Positions 41,598-50,172 of a stretch of 64,000 bases of DNA are shown here, piece after piece. The notes beneath the pieces were generated by a model, which did not search any database, was not told the DNA's origin, and saw nothing but the letters and a program-made list of their open reading frames with translations. The stretch comes from Isoetes taiwanensis (taxonomy: Eukaryota > Streptophyta > Lycopodiopsida > Isoetales > Isoetaceae): positions 9,689,284 to 9,753,283 of the forward strand of contig JAJEKV010000052.1 of the NCBI GenBank assembly GCA_021234155.1, written 5' to 3'. Within the stretch, counting starts at the first letter, position 1. Each line of letters opens with the position of its first letter. Made by a program: the position numbers and the translations under genes.

Positions 41598-43573
41598 TGT
41601 TGGCTCGCATTCTGGAGCCAACATAACCATAGCTAGATTTAGTTTCTATTGCATTTTCTTTCTTAAAATAAATGTGATCAAGTGGCTTTTAGATGCAGTT
41701 GCAAGTGAGTTTGTTGAAGAAATAGTGGGCAACCATCATAGCATTAAGTGCAGCAAGAACCACAGTTCCGAACAGTTGGCCACAGGAACGAAGATTCAGC
41801 AACTTGAAATTTACACAAGGGGGAAGATTATATCAGGACGAAAGGTGACGGCCCAAGAAGTATTGCTCACGACATGGTAAGATATGGTGCATAATCCAGA
41901 AAATGTCAAACTGTGCTTGTTTTGTTATCCTCCTAGCTATTCTGCCATCTTTCATTTCTACTTGTTTATCACTTGCCAATTTCATGCCATACCATATTGC
42001 CCATCTAGTTCCTTTCTACTTGTTTTATCACTCACCAGCCTTATACCATACCATGTTGCCCATTTTCTGTTTGCTGTTACTCAGAAATCCAGTTGCCTTA
42101 TCAAGTCCCGCTACACCATTGTCCATTCTATATTATGCCTATGATCCAAATTGCTAGCACCGAGTTCTCTGGTCACATCTCAAGTTCACAATGCATGTTG
42201 TAAGCATGGGCACAAATCTACCCATCTATTATTGTAAGTGCCCGTAGCAAACTTATTTCCAGTTACCTCAACCCACCTAGATCTTTGGACAAAATCGTGA
42301 TGCACCAAAGGACCCAAAAAGCTTAAATCTGCCATTTCATATGCCCATGTTGTTGATCTTAGTATTTTTGTTCATATTTTGCTAAGGTTATGCATTGGTT
42401 TAAAATTCGTTTTGCCAGCCTTAAGCCCAAATATTTGCAATAATATAAAAAAAAAAAAAGCCCCAAAATTGTTTTCTGATCTAGGGCAAGACCCTATCCG
42501 ATCCATTTTCGTTTTACACCATAGTCCGCCGTATGCCTGGAGTATCCTGGATAGCAAGTTCGGCCAAGGAAGCAAATGTCGGTGCCGACTCGTGGAACAA
42601 GGAGGCGGTGTCAATCCAAAGAACCGTGAGCTGATTCGGATTGGAAAGTATTGGGCCGCCGGGCGATAAGAAAGGGGGGATTGCCGATTCGGTTTCTTAC
42701 TGGGAGAACTCCAAGTAGCCATATATAAGTTTCGAAGAGAAGAGAATGTTTGAAACGCGTGAAGATATGATCTTTGAACATTCTTTGAATGTTGCGTAAT
42801 TACTAGTCCATATTATCTGAAAATTGCATTGGTATAAAAATCGATACAAAAGTTGTTAATCGCTGGCTGATTCAATCGCGGGTCGATAAGTTGCTTTGTA
42901 ACACTTTCTTTTATTTAAATTCAAATGCTTGATGGATTGCTCAATTGAGATTTTGTGTCTGTGCATTAGTAACTCTTAGCTAGGATTGGTACTAAAAGCT
43001 TCCATTTAGTTCATAATTACTGCTGCACTTTAGATTTATGTTCCTGTACTATGCTAGAACAGATTACTGCTGATCATTATATGACGTGTAAAAGCTTCTA
43101 AATGCTGCACTTTCAATTTACATTCCTGAACTCTGCTAGAACAGAATTATTGCTGATCATTACATGATGTATATAATATTCTAAATCCATAAGTTTGCTA
43201 GTCTACCCATTTCCTTCTGCTAAATACACTAAATACCTAAGCTTGAAATCCTCTCAGTTTAGAGCCCAATTCATCCTTATAAATTTCACTTTCCAACTCC
43301 CAACCATATGCTCTTCAATAATCTGCTTGCTTCCATATAATCTCATGCTACATGGCCTATTCTACATTCTTTATATTTCCTTTTACATTCCTTAAAATTC
43401 CATGATACAAGGTCCATTCTACAATTATTCTACCAAAGCCCTCCTGATATTATCATTCTACGTCTCTGCCCTGGCATCTTGTTATATACTGTGGGAATTT
43501 CTGGTTGGCTACCATAACAGCCTGGAGGTCCGATCAGTGGGTGGTGATCTATCGAAACTAAAGTAGTTCATCA
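41598..43573 (+). repeat. 5' LTR (1976 bp)
   Basis: Matches the 3' LTR throughout. Most of the LTR is nearly identical between copies, but 42500-42920 has many clustered small changes. A diverged ~86-bp internal duplication around 43020-43175 is present here and only once in the 3' LTR. The starting palindrome-like TGTTGGCTC...GAGCCAACA forms an inverted repeat at the very edge. Confidence 0.9.
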
Positions 43574-43576
43574 TTT

Positions 43577-43594
43577 TGGAGGTCCTACCGAGAT
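43577..43594 (+). other. primer-binding site, tRNA-Gln-like
   Basis: TGGAGGTCCTACCGAGAT lies three bases after the LTR end. Its complement would be a tRNA ending ATCTCGGTAGGACCTCCA, which fits the acceptor end of a plant tRNA-Gln better than the more common initiator Met. The identity of the tRNA is an inference from memory of acceptor sequences. Confidence 0.6.
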
Positions 43595-43613
43595 CCTCTT
43601 TGAGTCAGAACAA

Positions 43614-44683
43614 ATGTGGACCAGAAGTAAGACAAAAGGGGAAGGAATGAATGATCAGCGTGTTGAACATACAGTTGATATGACAGAGCTACCTTCTAAT
43701 ACCCATTTGCAAATCAAAGCATCCCAAGTGACAGAACAAGTGCCTGAGGTAGTTCAAACTCCTTACGCTCAAATGCTAAATACTATGTTTGATACACCAG
43801 CTCCAGCAGAGATGCATAGTGAGAGCCATCAGTGGCTGCCCCAGTGCCTCAGCTAACAGAGACTAATCAGGCAGTCACTACTAAATATCTAGAGAATATT
43901 TTAGCTCCCTTGGCACCTGGAGCACCATCGTACAGTGCAGACATTGGTCCAGCAGCATTCTTAGCTGAGTTTGAAGACTACTATGAACAATATGGGCATA
44001 GGAGAGGCACTAAGGTGGAAATTTTTGATAAATGCATGAAGGGGGAAGATGCACAGGGTTGGTATGAATTTTTCATGACTTATGAAGGCTGTACATGGGA
44101 GCAGTTGGTGGAATCATTTTTGGAAAGATTTGGAGGCGAGATAGATTCAGATGCCTTGCTAGAGGAGTTACCCAAATTTAAAATTGGAATTTCAGAACCA
44201 GTCGCAAAATATGTTGAGCGTTTTGCAAAATATTGTAAGGTTTGTAGGGAAAAGGGGGTAGATGTACCTTTATATCAAACGAGCCACTACTTCATACAAG
44301 GGTTAGTCCGCAGAGTGAGAATATGTCAGAAGCTAAACAAAATGAGAAGGAGAGGGGAATTCAAAAATTTGGGGCAACTTTTGACCAAGGCAAAGGCCTT
44401 AGCCACGGAAGTTGGGGAAGATATGGCATATCATAACAGTCTATATAAAGAAGGTTGGAAGGAACCCAAATTGCACAACGTGCAGCCTGTGTACGCCGTA
44501 AACAAGGAATATGAGATGGAACTCAAAGAGTTGGATGGTTATGCTATTAAAGGATCAAAGGGGAATAAAAAGGAACTCCAACATAGACAATGGCTTGGCA
44601 GAGTTAAAAGAGGAGTTGAAAAGAGCCCAAGAGGAGCTGAAAAGCCAAAAGGAGCAGGCCCTTACACATCAAGAGGGATTTAA
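43614..44683 (+). pseudogene. gag (capsid) of the Ty3/gypsy element
   Basis: Two overlapping frames (43614-43856 and 43832-44683) give one capsid-like protein. The second contains FLAEFEDYYEQYGHRRG, CMKGEDAQGWYEFFM, TWEQLVESFLERFGG and VAKYVERFAKYCKVC. These fit the Retrotrans_gag pattern (W..l...F...F). A frameshift near 43840 separates the N-terminal part, and a second one near 44570, in an A-rich run, shifts the C-terminal coiled coil into the next frame (44511-45593). The protein would form the intracellular particle. Confidence 0.8.
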
Positions 44684-45593
44684 AATGTTGCTGGAAGAAC
44701 TTAAAAGCATGAAAGAAGTTGTGAATAAAAAAGAGTTGGTGTGCAAGAATTGCTTAAAAGTTGGACATGATGAGGCCAGGTGTTTCAGGAAGCCTTGCCC
44801 AAAATGTGGAAAATCAGGTCATTTTGGAAAAGACTGCCCAGTATGTACTTATTGCAACCAGGACCATGATGTTCAATTTTGCCATGTCAAGCCATATGAT
44901 ATCTCGTTAGGAATTAATCGGGCTGTTGGTAAGAGTAAGGTCATTGGAGAAGCGAGCTCATGTCTGATTGAGTTAAGCAAATCAGAATGTGAATCTGTTT
45001 TAGCAGTGACCAGGCACCAAGTCAAGGGCAGAGATGAACAGCCAATGATTCGAGAAGAAAGAATGCAAACACATGAATCTAAAAATTTTAAGATACCTTC
45101 TGATGTAGAAAAGCAAGTTAGGTTTCCAGAGCCTCCTGCAACACATAGGGAAGAGCCTATCACTCGTGGCCATATTCAGGTAGAGCAGTTGTTAAAAAAT
45201 ACAAAGGTGTCCATTGATTTGTTAACATTGTTCAGAGAAGCGCTAGCTTACAGACAAGGGTTTCTCAGGCTTGTTGAGCCTCCAGGAGTTCATACAAACA
45301 CCTTACTGGTGCAAGAAGGGAAAATAGAAGATCCTGGCGTAATCACATGTGTTGCACAAATTGGAGATCATGATTTGACCCAAGTGATTGTAGATGGAGG
45401 GTCAGGTGTAAATGTAATGCCCTATCATGTCATGATGAGGTTAGGCCTAAAAATTACTGCTACCACACCATTAATAATCAGGGGGTTTAACCATCAAGCA
45501 GTTTGTCCTTTAGGAATGATCGAAGATGTTAGACTCATTATAGAAGGTGTTATAGCACATGTTGACTTTTTAGTGTGGGAAGGACATGGTTGA
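44511..45593 (+). CDS. nucleocapsid zinc knuckles and aspartic protease
   Basis: 360 codons. Residues of about 18-80 are a coiled coil rich in E, L and K. Then come Cys-rich motifs: CKNCLKVGHDEARC (CX2CX4HX4C), CPKCGKSGHFGKDC (the same spacing) and a further CTYCNQDHDVQFC. After a linker, QVIVDGGSGVNVMPYHVM provides a retropepsin-like active site (D-G-G where D-S/T-G is usual), followed by the flap-side hydrophobic IIRGFNHQ and LGMIEDVRLII. The protease would cut the polyprotein. Translation to the next frame (45603) passes a stop at 45591. Confidence 0.8.
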   Translation: MRWNSKSWMVMLLKDQRGIKRNSNIDNGLAELKEELKRAQEELKSQKEQALTHQEGFKMLLEELKSMKEVVNKKELVCKNCLKVGHDEARCFRKPCPKCGKSGHFGKDCPVCTYCNQDHDVQFCHVKPYDISLGINRAVGKSKVIGEASSCLIELSKSECESVLAVTRHQVKGRDEQPMIREERMQTHESKNFKIPSDVEKQVRFPEPPATHREEPITRGHIQVEQLLKNTKVSIDLLTLFREALAYRQGFLRLVEPPGVHTNTLLVQEGKIEDPGVITCVAQIGDHDLTQVIVDGGSGVNVMPYHVMMRLGLKITATTPLIIRGFNHQAVCPLGMIEDVRLIIEGVIAHVDFLVWEGHG

Positions 45594-45602
45594 AGGCTGT
45601 AG

Positions 45603-46640
45603 ATGCAAAAACGTCCTGGGGGGGAAGGTAAGTGTACAATCACAGATGGGTATAGGACTGCAGTTCTGTACACAAGGTCAAATGGGATGGATCAGGAGCC
45701 TGCAATTAATTACATGGAAGTGTTGCAGCCCGCAGGCCTTGGGTCTTATATGTTGACTGATAATGCCTTGGAATATGACCATGTCGCAGGAACATCAGCG
45801 CGAATATGTTTGCAGATTGATTCTAAACCATCCATGGATGCTACTATGTGGTTTGACGGTGGAGTTTCAAGGAAATTGGGGGTGTCAGCTATTGGAATAG
45901 TGATTAAGTCTCAAGCAGGTAATGTACTGGCAGAGAAAGGAGATCTGATATCATTTTGTTCTAACAATATGTCCGAGTACATTGCATTACTTACAGGGTT
46001 GCATATGGCTCATGAACTTGGACTGAACAGGCTGCAAGTATACGGGGATTCCGAGCTAATATGTAAACAGGTAAATCAGCAATACAAAGTCAAAAGCCAT
46101 CAACTAGAACCTATTTATGAACAGGTGATACAAATATTGAAGTTATTTAACTATGTTGAAGTGAAACATATTCCACGAAAAGAGAATGAGGAGGCTGATG
46201 CATTATGTAAGCAAGCTATTATGGCAGCTCTTTCAGAAGGGTGTTTGCTTGAAGAAGAAAGTTCTGATATCACACAAGATTTTTGTGAAAATTTTTCAGT
46301 CTCCACAGAATGTCGGGGCAGTAAAAAAGAGATCAATATTTTAAAAAATGGAATTTCAAGGTCCTTATTTGTAGGAGATGATGTGAGTAACCAAGAGGCA
46401 AAGGAATTGCAGAAATTGTTTCAAACCTATGATGAGTGTTTCGCTTGGGAGTACAAGGAGCTTAAAGGGATATCTCCTGATGTAGCAGAGTTCCATATCA
46501 GATTGAAGGAGGATGCAAAACCCGTTCAGCATAAGTTAAGAAGAATAAATCCTTTGCTGGTGCATCTCGTCAAGGATGAAATAGGTAAACTTTGTGAGGT
46601 TGGGTTTATATTTTCCATCGAGAACCCATCCTGGGTATAG
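45603..46640 (+). CDS. additional RNase H domain placed before reverse transcriptase, and RT lead-in
   Basis: 345 codons. Around 45846-46230 is a complete type I RNase H: MWFDGGVSRKLGVSAIGIVI (first Asp), NNMSEYIALLTGL (Glu), LQVYGDSELICKQVNQQY (Asp), and HIPRKENEEADALCKQA (the last acidic residue). This is the archaeal-like form that some plant gypsy elements (Tat lineage) have acquired. In those elements it normally lies between RT-RNase H and integrase. Here it precedes the RT. The frame continues into the RT N-terminus (PDVAEFHIRLKEDAKPVQHK) and ends at a stop (46638) where a small frameshift splits NPSWV from the following PLKKRNGNIR. Confidence 0.85.
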   Translation: MQKRPGGEGKCTITDGYRTAVLYTRSNGMDQEPAINYMEVLQPAGLGSYMLTDNALEYDHVAGTSARICLQIDSKPSMDATMWFDGGVSRKLGVSAIGIVIKSQAGNVLAEKGDLISFCSNNMSEYIALLTGLHMAHELGLNRLQVYGDSELICKQVNQQYKVKSHQLEPIYEQVIQILKLFNYVEVKHIPRKENEEADALCKQAIMAALSEGCLLEEESSDITQDFCENFSVSTECRGSKKEINILKNGISRSLFVGDDVSNQEAKELQKLFQTYDECFAWEYKELKGISPDVAEFHIRLKEDAKPVQHKLRRINPLLVHLVKDEIGKLCEVGFIFSIENPSWV

Positions 46641-46645
46641 TCCCA

Positions 46646-47920
46646 TTGAAGAAGAGAAATGGCAACATCAGGGTGTGCGTGGATTACTCAGATTTAAATA
46701 AAGCTACCCTACGAAACCCCTTTCCTCTTCCATTCCAGGATGAAATATTATATGCTGCAGCAGGCCAAGAAGTGTTCTCGTTCATGGACGGATTCAGTGG
46801 ATTTAACCAGATACAGATTGCCGCGGAAGATAAGGCAAAAATAGCATTTGTAACCCCATGGGGGGTGTACGCCATGAATGTCATGCCATTCGGATTAATG
46901 AATGCCCCTGCTACCTTTCAACGTGCAATGATGGTGGCTTATGAACAAATGTTGGGGAAAGAACTTGGCATATTCCTGGATGATTTATGTTTGGCTAACG
47001 ACAGAAGGCAACATATCAATAAATTGCAGGAAGTATTTGAGTTGAGCAGGGCATCCAGAATATGTTTAAATCCTTTGAAATGTAACTTCATGGTAAGAGA
47101 AGGCATGCTGCTGGGTCATAGAATCAACAATCATGGATTGCACATAGCAGAAGAGAAAATTGAGATAATATCTCGGCTGCCCATCCCGCAAACAGTAAAG
47201 GAAGTAAGAAGGTTGATTGGTACATGTTCTTTTTTAAGAATACATATTCCCAACTTTTCTCATCTAATCGCTCCAATAGCGAAGCTTACTAGAGTCGGTA
47301 ACCTGGGAAAACGAGGAAGCAGTAAGGCTGTGGTCGTTTGGAGTGAAGAATGCGCAAAAGCATATGATGAGTTGCTGTTGGCCATGAAAGAAGCGGTTGG
47401 GTTAATGCCACCAGATGTTCAAAAGCCCTTTCAAGCCTATATTACCGTGACAAAAGAAGCTATAGGTGTTGCATTATGTCAGAAGGATGGCAAAAAGCAG
47501 GTAAGAGTTATTTCCTATGCTGGAAAGTTGTTTAGCATTGTAGAAGAGAGATATGTATTGTTGGAAAAGTATGCACTTGGGATAGTTTATTTATTTGAAA
47601 AGTATCAACATTTGCTAGCTGACCAGTATACAGAGATAATCATCAGAAGGAATCCCATGGCACTCTTAGCAGGAAGAATTCTGAAAAAAGCAAAGCTTCA
47701 AAAATGGCATGCCTATTTGCAGCAATTTGACTTTGATGTAAAGCCTACAAACCCAAGCATGTATATTCCTTATGCCTTTATGTCAAAAGACGTTACCCAT
47801 GATGATGTTAAAGAGGATGATGCTACAGTGGAGTTAATCCAGGTAAAGGATTCTTGGATGTTGTCATATCTATATCTGCTACAGGGGAAGGAGCTACCTG
47901 CGCACTATGGCAAAACATAG
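46646..47920 (+). CDS. reverse transcriptase and degenerate RNase H
   Basis: 424 codons. RT blocks: RVCVDYSDLNKATLRNPFPL, FSFMDGFSGFNQI, MPFGLMNAPATFQRAM and GIFLDDLCLA, the last corresponding to YVDD with FLDD. Residues of about 260-345 are the normal gypsy RNase H: QAYITVTKEAIGVALCQ, then EERYVLLEKYALGIVYLFEK. In it the usual first Asp (DASdxAIG) is replaced by Thr. Loss of the canonical RNase H site alongside a second, intact RNase H fits functional replacement, as reported for Tat elements. The frame ends at a stop at 47918, before the integrase. Confidence 0.85.
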   Translation: MKKRNGNIRVCVDYSDLNKATLRNPFPLPFQDEILYAAAGQEVFSFMDGFSGFNQIQIAAEDKAKIAFVTPWGVYAMNVMPFGLMNAPATFQRAMMVAYEQMLGKELGIFLDDLCLANDRRQHINKLQEVFELSRASRICLNPLKCNFMVREGMLLGHRINNHGLHIAEEKIEIISRLPIPQTVKEVRRLIGTCSFLRIHIPNFSHLIAPIAKLTRVGNLGKRGSSKAVVVWSEECAKAYDELLLAMKEAVGLMPPDVQKPFQAYITVTKEAIGVALCQKDGKKQVRVISYAGKLFSIVEERYVLLEKYALGIVYLFEKYQHLLADQYTEIIIRRNPMALLAGRILKKAKLQKWHAYLQQFDFDVKPTNPSMYIPYAFMSKDVTHDDVKEDDATVELIQVKDSWMLSYLYLLQGKELPAHYGKT

Positions 47921-48634
47921 ATTAAAAGAATTAAAAGGCAATTGGTGCACTTTGTTTTAATTGAAGGAATTTTGTGCAAACGAGACATCCGTGGAGTCCT
48001 TTTAAGGTGTCTAAATGAGGAAGATCAGGAATATTGCTCTGGAACAGTGCCATTATGGAGTATGCGCAGGGCATTTTGCAGGGCAGGCAACAACACGAAG
48101 AATTATGAGAGCAGGATATTACTGGCCCACACTACATAGAGATTCCCATCAGTATGTAATGAGATGTCATTATTGCCAAATCTATGCTCTCAAAAAAGCC
48201 AACTTTGCTGAACTCAACACTATTCCTACCATTGGACCATTTCATACTTGGGGTCTTGATTTTATTGGACCTTTGCCCACCACAACTGCTGGTTACCAAT
48301 TTATATTGATGGCGACCGACTATTTTACTAAATGGGTGGAAGCCATTCCCTGTACAGTAGCTAATCCCATCGATCCGAGATATCGGATCGCCATTCTAGA
48401 ATGGGACGAGCATGCATGTTTTGCATGCATGCGGGCGGCGCATGCCCGTTCTGGTTGGGAGTTCGCTATTTTAGGCGCGTTTCTGCTTCGACTTCTCATC
48501 GGCGCTTCCTCTTCTCTCTCAGCAGTACCTTATTCTCTTTGAACCCACCCTCCCCCCCTTCTTTGTTATTGTATTTTTATCGCGTGGCACGCGCGTAATC
48601 AGCCCCTCCACTCTGGGAGGTTTGGTTTGTCTTG

Positions 48635-48722
48635 TTGTTTTGTTGGTGATGTGCAGGTACAGGTTAGCGAGCGGCATCTGTTTTGTTTTGTTGGTGATGT
48701 GCAGGTACAGGTTAGCGAGCGG
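48635..48722 (+). repeat. 44-bp tandem duplication
   Basis: 'tgttttgttggtgatgtgc' followed by 'aggtacaggttagcgagcgg' and 'catc' is repeated twice head to tail without a difference over the 44 bp, indicating a recent duplication. Confidence 0.85.
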
Positions 48723-48793
48723 CATCTGTTTCGACTTTTCCATTCGTGGGTTTTGGGAGCGATTTTTATGCCTTACGTTTGTCCAAGCCCCTT

Positions 48794-48872
48794 GCCGAAG
48801 GCTTATCACTAGGGTTTTTCCTCGAAAACCCGAAAGGGCGGGGTTTTTTAATCCCGGTGATAAGCTTTCGGC
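48794..48872 (+). other. stem-loop, third copy, in the integrase insertion
   Basis: GCCGAAGGCTTATCAC (48794-48809) pairs with GTGATAAGCTTTCGGC (48857-48872) over sixteen positions with one G-U. Inside are GGGTTTTTCCTCGAAAACCC, then GAAA, GGG, and CGGGGTTTTTTAATCC. The core closely resembles that at 39429, but with an entirely different outer stem. The element around it also has a similar ~75-base downstream segment (GGGGTCC...ATTGG). Confidence 0.7.
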
Positions 48873-50172
48873 AGGTACACTAGCCCAGTCTCTATTAGCA
48901 TTGTATTTTGTTGGGGTCCAAATGATATAATTGGATTTTCCCTTTATTTTTTATGGGTAGTTCGCATGTGTGCGGCTACCCACTATCCACCATTGTAGAA
49001 AATCTGCTGAGATGAATGAGAAGCAAGTCTAGTCGGGCGGTTTGTTGGTTTCATGCGAGTCCCATTCTAGAATGCACAGGTAACATGCTCTTTTGTGTTC
49101 CATCACATTTGTTGCAGGTTTGGGGTTCCCCAAGTTATGATCAGTGATCGCGGTTCACATTTCATGAACGAGTTGATGCAGCATATGGCAGGAAACTTGA
49201 AGATGCGGCACATGTTTTCTAGCTCGTATTATCCTCAATGCAATGGGCAAGCAGAATCCTCCAACAAACAACTAATTCAGATGCTAAAGAAGATGGTAGC
49301 AGAGCATGGTAATGGCTGGGCAACACATATGAGTTCAGCCATTTGGGCACACCGTACTCAAGTAAATTCAGCAACAAAATTTTCACCTTTCCAGTTGGTT
49401 TATGGTCGTGAGGCACTTTCTCCATTGGAGCTGGAAGTACCATCCTTACGAGTGGCTGCTACATCCACAAATGAGAATTACATGACAATTGCTGATCGTT
49501 TGAATGAAGTGGATGTCCTTGACGAGCACAGGTACCTAGCATATTTGTCTAACCAGCTCAAAAAGAATAAGGACAGGACTTATTTCCGAAACAAGCATGG
49601 AGCGGCAGAATTTTTTGAAGTTGGCCAGCTTGTTCTTAAGTGGAACAAGGCCCAAGAAGACTGCAAGAAAAAATTTCAGCCCTTATGGGAAGGACCATAT
49701 ACGATTGCACGCGTTTGCGGATATCACTCATACAATCTCAGTCACTTAACAGGCGAAATCCTTCCAAATCCTATAAATGGGTCACAGCTGAAGGCCTGTT
49801 GGCCTTAGGCTGAAGGGACCAGCCTTTTGTTTTGGGCATAATGTTGGCTCGCATTCTGGAGCCAACATAATCATAGCTAGATTTAGTTTCTATTGCATTT
49901 TCTTTCTTAAAATAAATGTGATCAAGTGGCTTTTAGATGCAGTTGCAAGTGAGTTTGTTGAAGAAATAGTGGGCAACCATCATAGCATTAAGTGCAGCAA
50001 GAACCACAGTTCCGAACAGTTGGCCACAGGAACGAAGATTCAGCAACTTGAAATTTACACAAGGGGGAAGATTATATCAGGACGAAAGATGATGGCCCAA
50101 GAAGTATTGCTCACGACATGGTAAGTATGGTACATAATCCAGAAAATGTCAAACTGTGCTTGTTTTGTTATC

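Larger units (their letters stand above)
48367..49076. mobile_element. ~0.7-kb structured insertion in the integrase gene
   Basis: It interrupts integrase between TVAN and QVTCSF. Near its ends are inverted repeats CATTCTAGAATGGGAC (48392, and reverse-complemented ending at 49074), which are themselves palindromic. Left of that, CGATCCGA-GATA-TCGGATCG (48371-48390) is a hairpin. Further in are GCATGCATG...CATGCATGC and CGGGC...GCCCG hairpins, and near the right side GGGTAG...CTACCC. Inside are a 44-bp tandem duplication (48635-48722) and the LINE-type stem-loop at 48794-48872. No coding. No clear target duplication is visible. It is not a recognised superfamily. Confidence 0.65.
47942..49808 (+). 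pseudogene. integrase, interrupted by an inverted-repeat insertion
   Basis: N-terminal HHCC zinc finger: HYGVCAGHFAGQATTRRIM, then YVMRCHYCQI. Catalytic core: WGLDFIGPLPTT (first Asp) and, after the insertion, MISDRGSHFMNELM (second Asp), then YYPQCNGQAESSNKQL (Glu). This is the D, D-35-E triad. The C-terminal part includes FEVGQLVLKWNKAQEDCKKK and FQPLWEGPYTIARV (the GPY/F motif). There is no chromodomain. The coding sequence breaks after TVAN (about 48366) and resumes at CAGGTAAC (about 49077). The enzyme inserts cDNA into the genome. Confidence 0.85.

Noticed and set aside
41884..42157. Overlapping frames of ~85 codons in both LTRs (also 52339-52594)
   Set aside because: They are identical in both LTRs because the LTRs are repeats. 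The composition is LTR-like and nothing suggests a protein.
48820..48852. Bacterial rho-independent terminator (GC stem followed by T6)
   Set aside because: It looks like one, but related structures occur at 14472 and 39429 in LINE 3' regions within eukaryotic repeats, so contamination or a bacterial terminator is unlikely.
49010..49040. Hammerhead ribozyme-like CTGAGATGA...GAAG
   Set aside because: The core CUGAUGA and GAAA boxes are not present in the needed order and the flanking helices do not form.
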